DNA from: Mastigamoeba balamuthi
Lineage: Eukaryota > Evosea > Mastigamoebida > Mastigamoebidae
DNA length: 64,000 bases
Direction: 5' to 3'
Assembly (NCBI GenBank): GCA_902651635.1
Contig: CACRSC010000020.1
Coordinates: forward strand, 299,560-363,559
How positions within the stretch are numbered: the stretch's first letter is position 1; the number at the start of each line of letters is the position of its first letter. The translations under genes and the position numbers were made by a program. The notes beneath the pieces were generated by a model. That model was not told where the DNA came from and did not search any database. It saw nothing but the letters and a program-made list of their open reading frames with translations. Positions 23,562-35,159 of this stretch are shown here, piece after piece.

Positions 23562-24090
23562 TCAGTGCACCTGTTCCGCAGTCTCGGGCGGCAGCTGCGG
23601 GTGTGAGAGCTCCGGCTGGCGCCCTGACAGTCCGTTCCAGAGGCCAAGCCCAAAAAACCTGTGTGGCATAGACCAGAGTTGGCCGTGCAGGCCACAGAGC
23701 TCATTCCCGCCGAGCAGAAGCTGCAGCGCTCCGTCAGTTGCCTTTTTCTGTATGTGCGATTTGCGAGTCTCACGCAACGCTTTAGGTATGTGAATTTCTG
23801 ATGTACGTTCACCCAGTTTTCTCTCCGCTTGTGCCAATGCGTTCAGCTGTGGTGCCACGATGTCGGAGGGCTTTTTCTGGCTGCATCAACTGTGCTACCT
23901 CAATCTCCAAAAGGTGTGCATTTGACCGCAGAAGCTCAAGAAGAGGAGGTCTGAGAGCCATTCGGGGGCGCAATTTTTGTTTTTTGACGGGCGACTCCTT
24001 GCAATGTCTTCCATGGTACCGGAAGAGGAAAGTGGATCCGAGTGCAAATACGAGGAGTGACCCGGTAAAGACGGCGGACCACAGGCCCAC
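23562..24090 (-). CDS. Possible small membrane protein, or decayed gene with a frame change
   Basis: From ATG 24090 there is a short ORF with a clear hydrophobic segment (WSAVFTGSLLVFALGSTFL) followed by basic residues and a coiled-coil-like LLELLRSNAHLLEIEV. It stops near 23810. A second frame overlaps the stop and continues to 23562 with AERKLGERTSEI and LQLLLGGNE. The two could be one protein split by a single frameshift or an unrecognised intron. I recognise no family. It lies between receptor copy C and the remnant at 24.2 kb. Confidence 0.25.
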
Positions 24091-24171
24091 AGAAGAGGGT
24101 CAACAGAAGGGATACAGACTCCGTACTAATGGCACTTCAATGTTGCTTTGATGTGGGATGCACCAAGAACG

Positions 24172-24760
24172 TTACGGATTTATGCTCAGGTCCGAGGAAC
24201 CTGGAGGAGCCACGTGTTCCTCCCTTGCCTGCATCAGAGTGGGTGTGGCAGTCCCGAACCAGAGCTCTTGGGGCAGGGCGGCAGCCATCAGGTCGTCGTC
24301 CGCCCCGTCCCGTATCTTCGATGTCAAGGAAACCTCGGACAAGATGTTGCGCGCTGTCTGGGGCGAGCTGCTGATGCTCAGGTCCGACGGCAGCTCAAAC
24401 GTGCCAGCACCCTTTTGGAGTTGAATATTGTTATCGACCAATAGCATGTGCGCAGTGTTATGCGAATCGAGTACGCACAGGGAAGGTTTCTGAGGATCCG
24501 GAACACAGATGGCCTCCTCTCGGGCTCCTTCTGCCAGCAGCGTGACAGCAGAATTGCCACCTCCATGGGCGTCGATGGGTGTATCTCTGACAATGCTCCC
24601 TGGTTCTGTTCTGCGACGTCGGTGCTTGGGCTTCTGTTGGACTCTTGGCATGTGTGGAGGATGTGTGCAACGAGGACTGGCTCGAGTTGTATAGATCGGT
24701 GGGGGGAATAGCTCCCACAGTGTAATTCCAAATGCTGCCGGTATCATAAATGACGAGCTT
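24172..24760 (-). pseudogene. Receptor pseudokinase remnant 1 (kinase C-lobe plus tail)
   Basis: Reading on the minus strand, AFGITLWELF (subdomain IX) near 24735 is followed, in a different frame, by DLYNSSQSS. In a third frame come EIHPSTPMEVAILLSRCWQK and ERRPSVFRILRN. The C-terminal tail FELPSDLSISSSPQTA...DDDLMAAALPQE then ends in SINP and TAA at 24172-24174. At least two frameshifts are needed, so this copy is dead. The tail is closest to copy B, including the identical SDLSINP ending. Everything upstream (N-lobe, membrane helix, both PBP1 modules) is missing and the fragment abuts the A+T-rich island. Confidence 0.8.
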
Positions 24761-24779
24761 TTTGCTTGGAGGAGGCCTA

Positions 24780-27720
24780 ATCAGTGAATATGACGTAGTT
24801 AGTGGTTCCGGCCTCATTGTTTCTTGGCAAAAAGCAAGTGATTATGATGGTGACACTAAGAAAGTAGATCCTTGATAAGAGGGCACTGTAGCGCCTGCCA
24901 GCAATATTCAAACAGTGTCGAATGATGCGTGAGGAAACAGTGACCTTAGCCCTCTTCAGTCACTCAGTGATGGCTGTGAAGGACTCTGTGGAATGGGACT
25001 GAGAGAGTTTTATGTTATTGCAGGAAGAACAACTCCTATCATTTAGATCACATCCATACACCAAAAAACTGCCAGGATTCAAAAAATCTCAATTCCAAAT
25101 CTACCCAAAAGATCGTTTGGGTTTCTTCTGTTGAGTGGTGGGAGAGCAAGATACCGGGAGGATATCTGCCACAGGAAAAGGACAATAGTTTCAGAAGAAT
25201 TCCAAAACTTGTATGTGCAATACTTGGTGAATTGGTTCAGCTTGATCCTTCTCTGCCTATTCATTGGGAGAGGTGGGGTTGGACATAAGACATGAAATTC
25301 TGAGACTGCCCAAGGGGTGCAGTTACAGTTCTTCAGTAAGACTGTTCTGAGGCCTGGGTGCCAGTCACAGTTCGTCAATAGAGCTATCCGGACCTGGTTC
25401 CGCGAATTACAGTTCCAGTAGTTCCAGTTTTCGGTTGAGGACCTTCTGCTGGGTGGTGGGATAGCAGGATATTTCTGAGGGTATCTCACCTCACTGGCAG
25501 GAATAAACAATGAGTGTTCCCTCAAAGGAGCTGATGGACGTGACAGCAACAGTGGGGGTGGAGACAGTGGCAACAGTGGCTGCATGGCTGACTGTTCAGC
25601 ACCCTGCACTGCAGGTGACTCAGAATGCGGCATTGGGAGGATCTGGGATGCTCTCCTCTCCGTGATGTTCATTGCCCTTGCCTCTGCCTGGCTGCAGACG
25701 AAGTGAAAGTTCAGTGATGGCTCTATCACCAGTGATAACTCCTTCCACCACCATCCTGCAGACTCCAACGTTCATGGAGCCCAACATCACTCTGGATATT
25801 TCTATCATTCCTTGGGCCAATGCCTGTGCTGCCTTCTCAAGTACGTGCTCAGGAGAAATAGCATCGTTTCCCGTTCCACTACCAGTAAGGGATCAAGTAC
25901 GTGCTCAGGAGTTCTGGGGGCCTCTGTGACAGGTATCTTCCTGCTACTGGTTATATAACTGGCAATAAAACCCCATACTGCCATCTCCTGCCTGCCTCTG
26001 CACTGTGGAAACACGTTTTGATTGATCACTTAATCATATACAGAGAGTTGCAGAGATCACTAAGCTTAAGAAGAAGGAGCTCACTGCAATCCAAGCCACG
26101 CAGACGAATGATGCGTTTTTCGATTGCTGTTTTTCTTGCAAATTATGTTCACTTTCCCCCCCCACTCCAAAAACCTCAATTTTATGTGCATGCACGTATT
26201 CACATATCGGTGTGAAAATCTGGGTTTTTGGCTTTGACAGAATCTTGTATTTTACTATTATACTGACTGCTTTTCATTGTTTTTCAACATATAAAACAAT
26301 TATCACTGTTTTTCTTAACCTCAAATGACTGCTAAGTCACATGGTCATTTGCTGATGTTCGAGCAGGAGGTTTCAGTGATCAGGTATGAATCAGGTACCA
26401 ACACCACGTACCTGCAGCTGGACCACAACCACCACATCATCAGCATCCTGTTCATCCACGTCATGAAGAACTACAAGTGGCAGCTCCCCACAATCACTGA
26501 TGCTATGGTCACCTCTGCCACATTTTGGAGGATATTCTGTGGAATCCCCATCCACTTCACCATCTACACAGTGTGTTTCACCCCTTTTCTTTGCAATTTC
26601 CCCTTACTCATTTTCCCTGCAGTGATGCCTGTTCCCCTGAGACGTGGATTGACCAGCTCATCCACATTGCCCATCTCAGGTTCGTTTGTTCTACTGCATT
26701 TAATACCTCTTTCTCATCCCCTTTTTCGGATGCATGATACAGCTGCCAATCCACACAAGAGTACTCTGACCCACTCTGAGCTCTACAGCATCACACTGCA
26801 TGAATGCTCCTTCCTCAGCCACACCCGTGTCAAGAAGAACTTCTTCGCCAAGTTCATGAACACCATTGACTGCACCGATCCCATTGTCCTTGCCCTCATC
26901 AACAACCTCATGGCCCTGATCCCACATCCATGTTTCTGCAGCTGCACCAACCTGATTAACATCAGATTCCTCTACCTCAGCACGCAGTGCCAGATGACCT
27001 GCCTCGAGTTCCTCTTCTCTGATGAGCCAACATCATCCAGTGGGATGGTATGCCTCTTTTTTACTTAGTTTTTTTCATTTTCCCTAGACAATAATGCAGA
27101 TGCTATCACAGATGCCAATAATTGCTAGCCCCTGTGCTCGCCACCCACCCCTGAACATCCCACTCTGTACCATATACCCCACATGCTAATCGCTCTTGTC
27201 CTCTGTGCCCCCCTCTCCCCCCCCCCCCCCCTGCTGTTCACCTGACTTCACTGCCTGTTTTTCCCATGTTTCTTGTCAAGATTTTTCTCTTTTTGGAGCA
27301 CCAAGATCCCAGCTTTTTCGTGGTTATTGTAACCACGCCTGCGACCCTCTTGGGGAAAGTGATTACTAGATCCAAATCTAAGTGGCCCCCAGAGTTGTAT
27401 GACCACAGTGTGTGCTCAGTATGCTGCCACACACACTGTAGTTGGTCAGGCAAACTCGTGCAACTCCATTTTCAGGCATTCAAAGCACCCCGGGGGAACA
27501 TTATCACCCGGAGGGGGCGCCGTTCTTGGCTATCTATTGAGATTTTGGTACATGCTGGCTGCCCTGAGGAGCCCATGTCCCACCTCTCTCAGTCTGCAGG
27601 TCCAATGGTCTTCCGGGTGCAAACGAGAATTCGTTTCTTCAATGTGATTCTTTTCTTTTGGAAGAGGGGGGGGACGCTGGGTAGGCGAGGGCTGAGGGTA
27701 ATAGGAACATGAATACTCGT
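24780..27720. other. A+T-richer island 1 inserted in the receptor array
   Basis: Base composition drops sharply relative to the flanking receptor genes. The island starts at the broken edge of remnant 1 and ends just before the 3' end of copy D. It contains a candidate spliced gene at about 26325-27185 and a poly-C run (about 27222-27236). The rest (24780-26320) has only short ORFs without recognisable products. It may be an insertion; no terminal repeats are evident. Confidence 0.45.
26325..27185 (+). CDS. Candidate spliced gene of unknown family in A+T-rich island
   Basis: Coding-like blocks are separated by intron-like sequences with T-rich tracts. About 26325-26570 (QLDHNHHIISILFIHVMKNY, WRIFCG) is followed by a GTGTGTTT...TGCAG intron. 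Then SDACSPETWIDQLIHIAHL (about 26622-26682), a GTTCGTTT...ATACAG intron, and a long block with SHTRVKKNFFAKFMNTIDC and LALINNLMALIP follow. After a GTATGCC...CCCTAG intron there is a short final exon ending in TAA near 27189. Splice signals differ from the GC-rich genes (T-rich 3' ends). I recognise no family and exon limits are approximate. Confidence 0.35.
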
Positions 27721-27723
27721 TTC

Positions 27724-30700
27724 CTATGAACAGTGATAGGGATCCGATGAGCCTGGGGGAGCCACATGCAGTTCCCCTGCTTGCACAAGAGAGGGGGCTG
27801 CAGATCCAAACCCAAGTTCCTGGGGCAGGACGGCAGCCATCAGATCGTCGTCCGCCACGTCCCTTATCTCTGATGTCAGCGAAACCTCAGACATGATGTT
27901 TTGCGCTGTTTGGGGCGAGCTGCTGATGCTCATGTCCGACGGCAGCTCAAACGTGCCAGCGCCCTGTTGGGTGCGAGATGAGTTATCTGCCTTTCTCTTC
28001 TTTACAAAGGCTGATCGAGTGCGCACGGCGAATGTCTGGGGCCAGTTCCTGAGTATCTGGAACACAGAGGGCCGCCTCTCGGGCTCCTTCTGCCAGCAGC
28101 GCGTCAGCAGCATCGCCACCTCCTTGGGAGTCGACGGGTGGATCTCTGGCAGTGCATCTTGGTGTGGCGACGCCATCGCCTGGGTCTCTGCTGGGGCCTG
28201 GACAGGCGCGGAGGAGTGCGTCACAGACGAGGACTTGCTCGAGTTGGACATTCCGGCATACAGGTCTGCGGGGAGGAACAGCTCCCACAGTACAATTCCA
28301 AATGCTGTGTGGAAATATGTCAAGTGTGAAAGAAAATAAACTGTGGGAAGATAAGAGAGAGAGGCATACCGAACACATCCGACGCTGTGGTTGCTGGCTT
28401 TCCTTCAATTATCTCGGGAGCCAGCCATCCCGTGTGCCTTCTGCCGGAGTGGCTTGAGCTTTTTCCCTTGGAACACCAAAAGTCGCAGATCTTGGTCACC
28501 ATGCTCCCGTCAATCTACGGAAATCAAATGAACGGACTGAATCCCGTGATTGTGTTCGAACCATGAGGGATTGGCTTGAGAGGTTTCCGTGGACCACAGG
28601 TGGCTTTGCTGAATGCAAGAACGCAAGTCCCTTGATGGTGTCCTGCAGAGGCCGATGAGACCACCTGGCGGGTGTTTGTGCCGACATACGAAAGCGATGG
28701 CGACATCGTTGTAGTAGTTCATGTTCTGCTTGTTCTTTTTCAGATACTCGTGCAGCGACCCCGACGCCATGTACTCTGTCAATCAGTTGTCGTCAATCAT
28801 ACTGTGTTGCGAGCCACGAAGATGTTCGCACCGCTGACAATGAGGAGGTCAGTGTTGGACTCGCTGAACCCCAGCAGCATCAGCAGGTTGGGGTGGTGCA
28901 GGCTGTGCGTCAGCGCTATCTCGCTCTTGACGGCCTCGAGGCCCTCTCGCGTGACGGCTGTCTTGTCGATGACTCTGACGGCCACAGGTGTCCCGTGCCA
29001 GTCCCCGTTGTGCACTGTCCCCAAGTGGCCCTTGCCGATGCGCTCTCCGATCTCCAGCTCGCTCCTCTTGAGCTTCTTAAGTGGGGTTTTTCTAATACTC
29101 CTCATTACGATGGCCACGATGAGGAGGGAGCACACGACAACGAAGCTGGGGATTGTTATCGACAGGATCACTGTGCGCTCAGTGTGGTCTGAGGGGTGGC
29201 TCTTCTCTGGATCGAACTCCTTCCCGCATCTTCTGTCCTCTCGTATGGTGAAGTCGGTATTGCGGAACTCACTTCCATCCCACTCTGAGAGGTAGACGGT
29301 GTCCATGCCCTGGTTGCAGAGCCTCTCGCCGCTGTTCTGGTCTAGGAAGGGCCCCACTGTGATCTTCTTGTTGATCTTGAAGTACTTCTTGGTGTAGATG
29401 GCCTTTAGGAGCGTGTCTGCCGTGACGCCGTCTGAGGACAGGTCATCCTTGTTCATGCTATCGAGCACGGCGGAGATGAACCTGCCCACGAGGAACCCGT
29501 CGAGCGGCACCTGGAGCTGGTCGATAACCGACACCCAGCTCTCGAATTCCTGGCGCAGCGCGTTGCCCGACGACAGCGAGTCGAGCTGCGGCGTCACTGT
29601 GGTGCTGTACACGTTCGTCCACGCCTTGGCGGTGCTTTCGTTGGACATCGTCTCCCACAAATCGTCGCCGCCCATGACAGAGGTGAGCACCACCGGGCAC
29701 GTGCGAGATGCGCCTCGTATGCTCTTCAGCAGCTGCCACGCGTCCTCCACGTCCGCGACGACGATGAAAGAGGCCCCGTCCTTCGCCTTGGCCACAACGT
29801 AGTCCAGCAGGCGCTGCGTGACATTCTGGAACGGCCTGTCCTCAATTGCGACGGCCCTCTCGACGCCAAGCAGCTGCCCAGTCGGCGTCAGACAATCAGC
29901 GCTGGCTCGAGTGGGCTGCAAAGCAGCGCTGGCGCACTCTCTTGGCGAGGCAGATGGCCAGCCCATCAACGATGTCCTTTCCGGCGTCGTGGTGCGTCTG
30001 CGAGTTCCACAGCACAATAACGCTCCCCGCGTTGTGCCGCTGGACGAGGAAAGACGCGGCTGTCCGGGCCTCCTGGTAGTACGACGCGAACAGGTTTATA
30101 ACGCCTCTGAGGCAGAGACTAGCCGTGAGCCCATTTCGCCCCAGTGAAGAGGAAGGTTGGGAGCGTCTCGCGAGCCTTACGAAAGGGTACCGGAGGACTC
30201 GGAGGCCTGAGAAGGGCGCGATTAGCGGGATTAGCAGCTCCCCCTTCTTGATGAGCTCCAGCGACCTGTTGACCTCCTGCTCCGCCAGCGCCGCGATCGC
30301 CACGACCTGCGAGCGGGGATGAGACGCGCGCACGCCTGTGGCATCGCACGTGGCTCTCCCGGAACTTGTCGAACGCTGCGTCGATGACCGCGCTATGCGC
30401 GGCCGTCAGCGCGACAGGCCTGCTGCTGTCGCTGTTGTGCGCGCTCGCGGCAGCAGCCAGCCCTATCCTGAGGTGGTTCCAGTCGACCGTGTCGGTGATG
30501 AAGAAGCCGACGAGCGACTTGGGCGACGTGTCGTTCCACCGGGACGAGCAGCCGCTGAACTTGAACGACCACGAGTCGACGGGCCACATGTCGCCCCAGG
30601 GCAGGAGCATCTGGGTCATGAAGACCTCGTGGGCGCCCTGGTTGCACCAGTCGTCCTCGGTCTGCGCCGCCTCCGTTGTGCCCACGCCGTCGCCGTAGGG

Positions 30701-32044
30701 CCCCAGCGTGTAGCTGCCGTAGAGCTTGAACGTGCGGATGTCGCGGAAGATGGCGTCCAGGAAGGTGGCACGCGTCAACGGCCACCCGTTGAGCTCGAGG
30801 GCCCTCGACGTCGCCTCCATGACGAGGCGCCCGGCGATGAACCCCTCGAGCGACGCGTGCGTGTAGTTGACGCCCGGTTGGTACTTCTGCATCGCCTTCT
30901 GGTACTCTCTGCCCCACGCAGCCCACGTGAGACGCGTGAGATGCGTTGTGGCCGAAGAGGGCCCCAGTGCAGCGCACGTTACGATGCGGTACTTCGAGTG
31001 GTAGTACCGTGGCAGCGGGACGATCTGCGTGAAGAAGAGCGTCGACCCCTGCGAGTCGGCCATCTCCCACGTGGATTGGGGCAGCGCGGCGTAGAGCTCC
31101 TCGGGCGAGACGAACGACATGGCGACGTACCGGATGTCCCCCTTGTTCCTGCGCGCCATCTCCTGCACCAGTGCTGCCGACATGCTCCCCAGCGCCAGCA
31201 GCACCACAGCCCTCGGGCAGCTGCGAACGCACAGCGCGTCCGCGGCCTTGACGGCCATCGCGCTGAGGTCACTCTGCGTGGTAACGACGCCGCTGTGCGC
31301 CGACGAGAGCAGCTCGCGCCCGCCGTTGGACCGGAGGGCACTGGAGAGGAGGCCGAAGGCATCGCGGGCGAACTGCGTGTCCTGGTAGAACACGCTCGTG
31401 TGGTTCAGGTAGCTCCAGCTGTCTGTCAGGAACGACACGATCGCGCCGACCTCGTCGCCCCCGCTGGCCCTCGCCAGCACCACGCCGGCCCTCGCGCTGT
31501 CCGCCCTCCCCGCTCCCGGCATCACAGACGCGCGTGCACGAAGCTTCTCGCTGCTCGTCAGCGCCCCCACAAACGGCACTGGCACCCCGTCGCTCCCCGC
31601 CGACGCCAGCAGCGTGCCCAGCGCCGCCTCGCTGGCCGACGACCCGACGCTGCCGGCCATGAGGAACGCGGGCCCCGTGCCGTTGGCGCCCGAGCAGATG
31701 AGCTGCTGTGTGTTGCTGGCCTGCCGCCCGTCGTCGTAGGCGTCGTCGAGCGACGCCAGCACGAAGCGCACCAGCGACGCCTCGTTGGCCGAAGCGAACG
31801 CCGCCTCGAGGCCTGCGCGGACGTCGGTGCCTGTGCGTGCGTGGGGACCCGTGAAGGGCGCGGACTGCCCGACGACGAGGAGAGGCTTGTCGCCAGCGGC
31901 AGCGGTGCTGTTGGGGTACAGCGCGTGCGAGACGGCCGCGCACGGCGAGCGCTGCGAGCTCCACCCCCTCGCCGCCGCCTCCGGGGCGTTGAGCAGGAGG
32001 AGTAGCAGGAGGAGGAGGAGGCGGGGCGGGGCGGAGCGGTGCAT
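27724..32044 (-). CDS. Dual-PBP1 receptor pseudokinase family, copy D (complete)
   Basis: ATG 32044 begins a signal peptide with a run of ten Leu. PBP1 module one (VVGQSAPFTGPHARTG near 31850; FLDAIFRDIRTFKLY near 30740; WCNQGAHEVFMTQ near 30620) is followed by module two (NLFASYYQEARTAASF near 30080; VGPFLDQNSGERLCNQG near 29330). The membrane helix is at about 29095-29180. The kinase-like domain has a Gly loop (GKGHLGTV), VAVR at about 28975, HGN at about 28583-28592 and DFW at 28476-28484. The APE, DVFAFG and CWQKEPERRPS blocks are normal. The tail ends in a TAG at 27724-27726 after the SISSSPQTA and DDDLMAAVLPQE motifs. Module one is strikingly similar to copy B over long blocks, so B and D are probably close duplicates. 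The membrane orientation follows from the signal peptide: sensor outside, kinase-like domain in the cytosol. Confidence 0.85.
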
Positions 32045-32376
32045 TTGCCTTTGGGGGCCTCAGAGAGGCTCTGCTGCAAGGCAAAACAAAAGCCCTCACA
32101 GGAACACAACAGACTGTAGCAGTCGCCGCTGCAACAGTGGAACTGTCCGAACTCTGTCAGGTGACGTAATCTGAGAAAAAACGGGGGGAAACCGCCACGT
32201 CTGCCACATCATCAGCGCTCGAAAAATATGGTGTGGCAGCGCGCGCACACGTGCGTAGCCGTCGGGGAGTCTCCGTGTCGGGCACATTCCGCGGTTTCGC
32301 AATTCTGGCAAATTAAATCGCGGAGATACCAGCCGGGTATCTGAGAGATATTTACCCGCCGCGCGCCGTAGGCACC
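32045..32376. promoter_or_regulatory. Divergent promoter region
   Basis: About 330 bp between receptor copy D (minus) and the type I membrane protein (plus). It contains A+T motifs near the plus-strand gene (GGTATCTGAGAGATATTTAC at about 32336-32355) that resemble the GATATT core upstream of other genes. Confidence 0.35.
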
Positions 32377-33592
32377 ATGCGCGCTCTGTGGGTGGCCCTC
32401 TGCGCCTGCGCGCTCGCCGCCGCCTTCCGCGTCCCCGACACCCCCGCGGCCGAGTCGCGCGACCCCGTCTCGCTGTTCACGGGCCTGACGCAGGCGGACG
32501 TGGCCGTCGCCCTCGGCTCGCTCTCCCTCGCCCGCGCCGCCCTGGGCCCCCGCGCCCCCGCCGTGGCTGCCGCTGCTGCTGCCGGGGCTGCTGCCGGGGA
32601 TGCTGCGGGGGCTGCGGAGGCCAGCGGCAGCAGCAGCGAGGACGAGGCCCCGTGCGGGCCGGGCCAGCTGGCCGACGGCAGATGCGTCTGCCCCGGGGAC
32701 AGGCACGAATCAGTTGATCCGCGTATCTCCGATTGGGCGAAATCGCGATATTCCCCTCATTTGTGTGGAATCCCGGAATCCCGTCGGGATATTTTGCGCC
32801 TGGCAGGACGGGGCTGCGCTGCGAGGCCCGCAAGCCCATGCGCTGCTCGGCCGAGCTGCTGAGCCCCGCCGCGCGTGCGGGCGAGCCGGGCGGGTTCGAC
32901 GCGGTGTCGTGTGACGTGGCAAACGCGTCGGAGGTGCGGGTCGAGTACAGGATCGGCTGCACGTTCGCCGCCTCTGGCGAGAACGTCACCGGGTCGTCGG
33001 ACCAGTGGCTGCTGTCGCTCAAGTACTTTGACTTTGGCTCGCTGACCAACGACCAGCACGTGAGCGCGTTTCATCCAATCACTTGATTCTGATTGATTCC
33101 CGTATCTTTGGGGTTCCCGAATATCCAATTACTTTTGGGTTCCCTTATCCTCAACATCTCCTGTGTTCGCAGCGCAATGAGGTCGCGCTTAGCGCTGCGC
33201 AGGTGGCGGGGACCGAGGCCGTTGTGTTCCGCATGCCCGTCGCTGGGGTCGCTGCCAAGTACCACCCCGGGGGCCGCTTCTACGCAGAGCTCTGTGCGTC
33301 TGCAGTGGCCTGCTCTTCCCCGTTCCATCACTGCGCTCACTGCTGTGCGCGTGCAGTCTTCTCGGACAGCGCGGCCAACGCGCCGGGGGCCTGCGCGGGG
33401 CTGGTGATGCACAGGCTGTACCTGGAGGAGCGCGTGCCCACGGGCCACACGCAGTTCCGCCTGAGCTCCGGGGCCATCGCCGGCATCGTCATCGCCTGCG
33501 TCGTCGCCACCGCCGCTGTCGCCGGCTGCGTCTATTACGCCGTGGCCGCCAAGAGGAAGAGGGCCAGGGCCAAGGCGCTCAAGTGCCAGTGA
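32377..33592 (+). CDS. Type I membrane protein with partial EGF-like motif, unknown function
   Basis: There are four exons in phase: 32377-32702, 32807-33059, 33173-33293 and 33357-33592 (TGA). The first intron is read as GC-AG; it restores CVCPGDRTGLRC, an EGF-like C-x-C...G-x-x-C ending. Residues 1-16 form a signal peptide, followed by an Ala-rich, then Ser/Glu/Asp-rich linker. The ectodomain has several Cys and N-x-S/T sites (ANAS, ENVT, GSSD region). A single membrane helix (IAGIVIACVVATAAVAGCVYY) is followed by a short basic tail KRKRARAKALK. I do not recognise the domain in exons 2-4. It is probably a cell-surface or endomembrane protein. It is transcribed divergently from receptor copy D. 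Confidence 0.65.
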
Positions 33593-33854
33593 GCGTACGG
33601 CACCGCCACTGACTGGTCTCTGCTCCGCATTTTTGACACTTCGGTACACAATTGAAGGTGAGCTAGCAGTGTGGCTCTTAGCGAAAAGAGCCAGTGCCTG
33701 GGTGCTGTACAAAACGAGGAGCAGTGGAAGCAGTCTTCTTTGTTGTGGTCACTCGCCCAGTGCATCAGTCTGTGCGATGGCGATGCGCGTGTGCCCACAG
33801 AAGGAGGCTTTTGCCAATTGGCATTGGAGTGGATGTCTCAGAGGCCCTTGCCAA
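33593..33854. other. 3' intergenic region
   Basis: About 260 bp after the type I membrane protein. Only short ORFs, with nothing recognisable. Confidence 0.3.
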
Positions 33855-34415
33855 GGGCAGAAGTCACGAGCTCCTGAGGCTGCAGGACTGTCATCATGCC
33901 GTCGACAGGTCGCGGGCAATGGTGGGTACAGACACGAATTTCTGCAACTAGTACTCTCCCGGCGAGCCGATGCTGAGGTTCGAAGTTATCTCGAAGGATC
34001 CTTCAGCCTGTTGGGGAGGGGCCTGAGCCTCAGTGTGAGGGGGCTGCGCACGAAGACCTGTGGCCAGCTCCTGAGGATCTGGAACACAGAGGGCCTCCTC
34101 TCGGGCTCCTTCTGCCAGCGGTGTCCCGAGCATCTCGGCCTCCTTGGGAGTCGATGGGTGGATCTATGGCTGTTCACTGTGGCGCTCGATTGTGTCTGAG
34201 GCCTGTGCGGACGAGGAGTGCAAAGGAGGCAGGGGAGACTTGCTGGCCGAAACGAACACAGACAAGGACTTCCTCGGGTGAGTTAACCGTGGAGACGAGC
34301 AGCTGGGTGGGGAGGAACAGTTTTCACAGAACGATCCCGAACGCTGGATCCGAAATCAAGTCGATATTGAGGGAAAGCAGGCAACCACAGCAACTGACGT
34401 ATTCGGTCCCGGAAT
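33855..34415 (-). pseudogene. Receptor pseudokinase remnant 2 (C-lobe plus tail) with an internal inversion
   Basis: On the minus strand AFGIVL is followed by a stop codon where family members have Trp-Glu (about 34325-34345), then KLFLP. Further down, the RRPSVFQILRSWPQVF and tail blocks (FEITSNLSIGSPG, VPTIARDL) are read only by changing frame and passing stops. The tail is closest to copy E. The segment that should precede AFG, encoding GKQATTATDVFG, lies at about 34366-34412 but on the plus strand, so a small piece has been inverted. The rest of the gene is missing. Confidence 0.75.
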
Positions 34416-35159
34416 CCGGCTGCTGAAACCCCCTATTCCAAACGGCTCGGGGCTTTATTGAGCAGCCCTTTTCGTGCAAACAGACGCGGCAGGGGTGGAC
34501 ATGGGCGGTTCCGTGCACTCCGGAAATAATCCCAACGAAGCCTGCAATGCTTTTGCCGATAAGAGGAGTTATTGGCCACCAGCGTGAATTGAACAACGTG
34601 CACCAGACATATTTCACGATGTACAAGACGTGCATTTCGCGAACAAACAACAACAGGATGAAGGGCAGAAGACTGGGAAATTCAGAGTGATAATGCAACG
34701 GCAGGGAGCATGAGACACCCGCCAGAATTCAATAAGAACTTGAAGAAGTTCACAATAAAACCGCACCCGATGTCCACGTGGTTGTGGGCTGCAGCCTATC
34801 AGTGTGCCGATTGAAGGTACACAATAGGGGGCACGCAAGAGACTTGCAGAAGGGAGACATCGTATCCAGCGTAGCGTGGGTAGAGTGGCTTATTCAAAGA
34901 AGAGTGATCCAAGCTAGAAACACCTATCGCAGAAGGGTTGACGCCCCAGAGAAGAGGGTCTGTTAGTTGTTGAGGAGAACCCTGTCGGACCCTTTTCGTC
35001 ACTGCTGCTCAGAACCGTTAACAACGCATTCTCGGCTTGATGAGCCTCCGTGCACGATTGAGCAGATTACCATATTATCTTCAGCCACACTGAGATGTAC
35101 TAGTGAGTGATTCGTTCTGTAGTTGCTGCAAACACCAATACGAGTGCGGCTTTTTCATT
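34416..35159. other. Intergenic region with a dispersed repeat
   Basis: No supported gene lies between remnant 2 and the Stealth gene stop. A stretch at 34678-34789 resembles 41173-41280. Confidence 0.4.
34678..34789. repeat. Dispersed intergenic repeat, copy 1
   Basis: The stretch begins AATTCAGAGTGA and contains ACCCGCCAGAA and, at its end, TTGTGGGC. It aligns with gaps along about 110 bp of 41173-41280 in the same orientation, degenerate but collinear. Confidence 0.35.
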
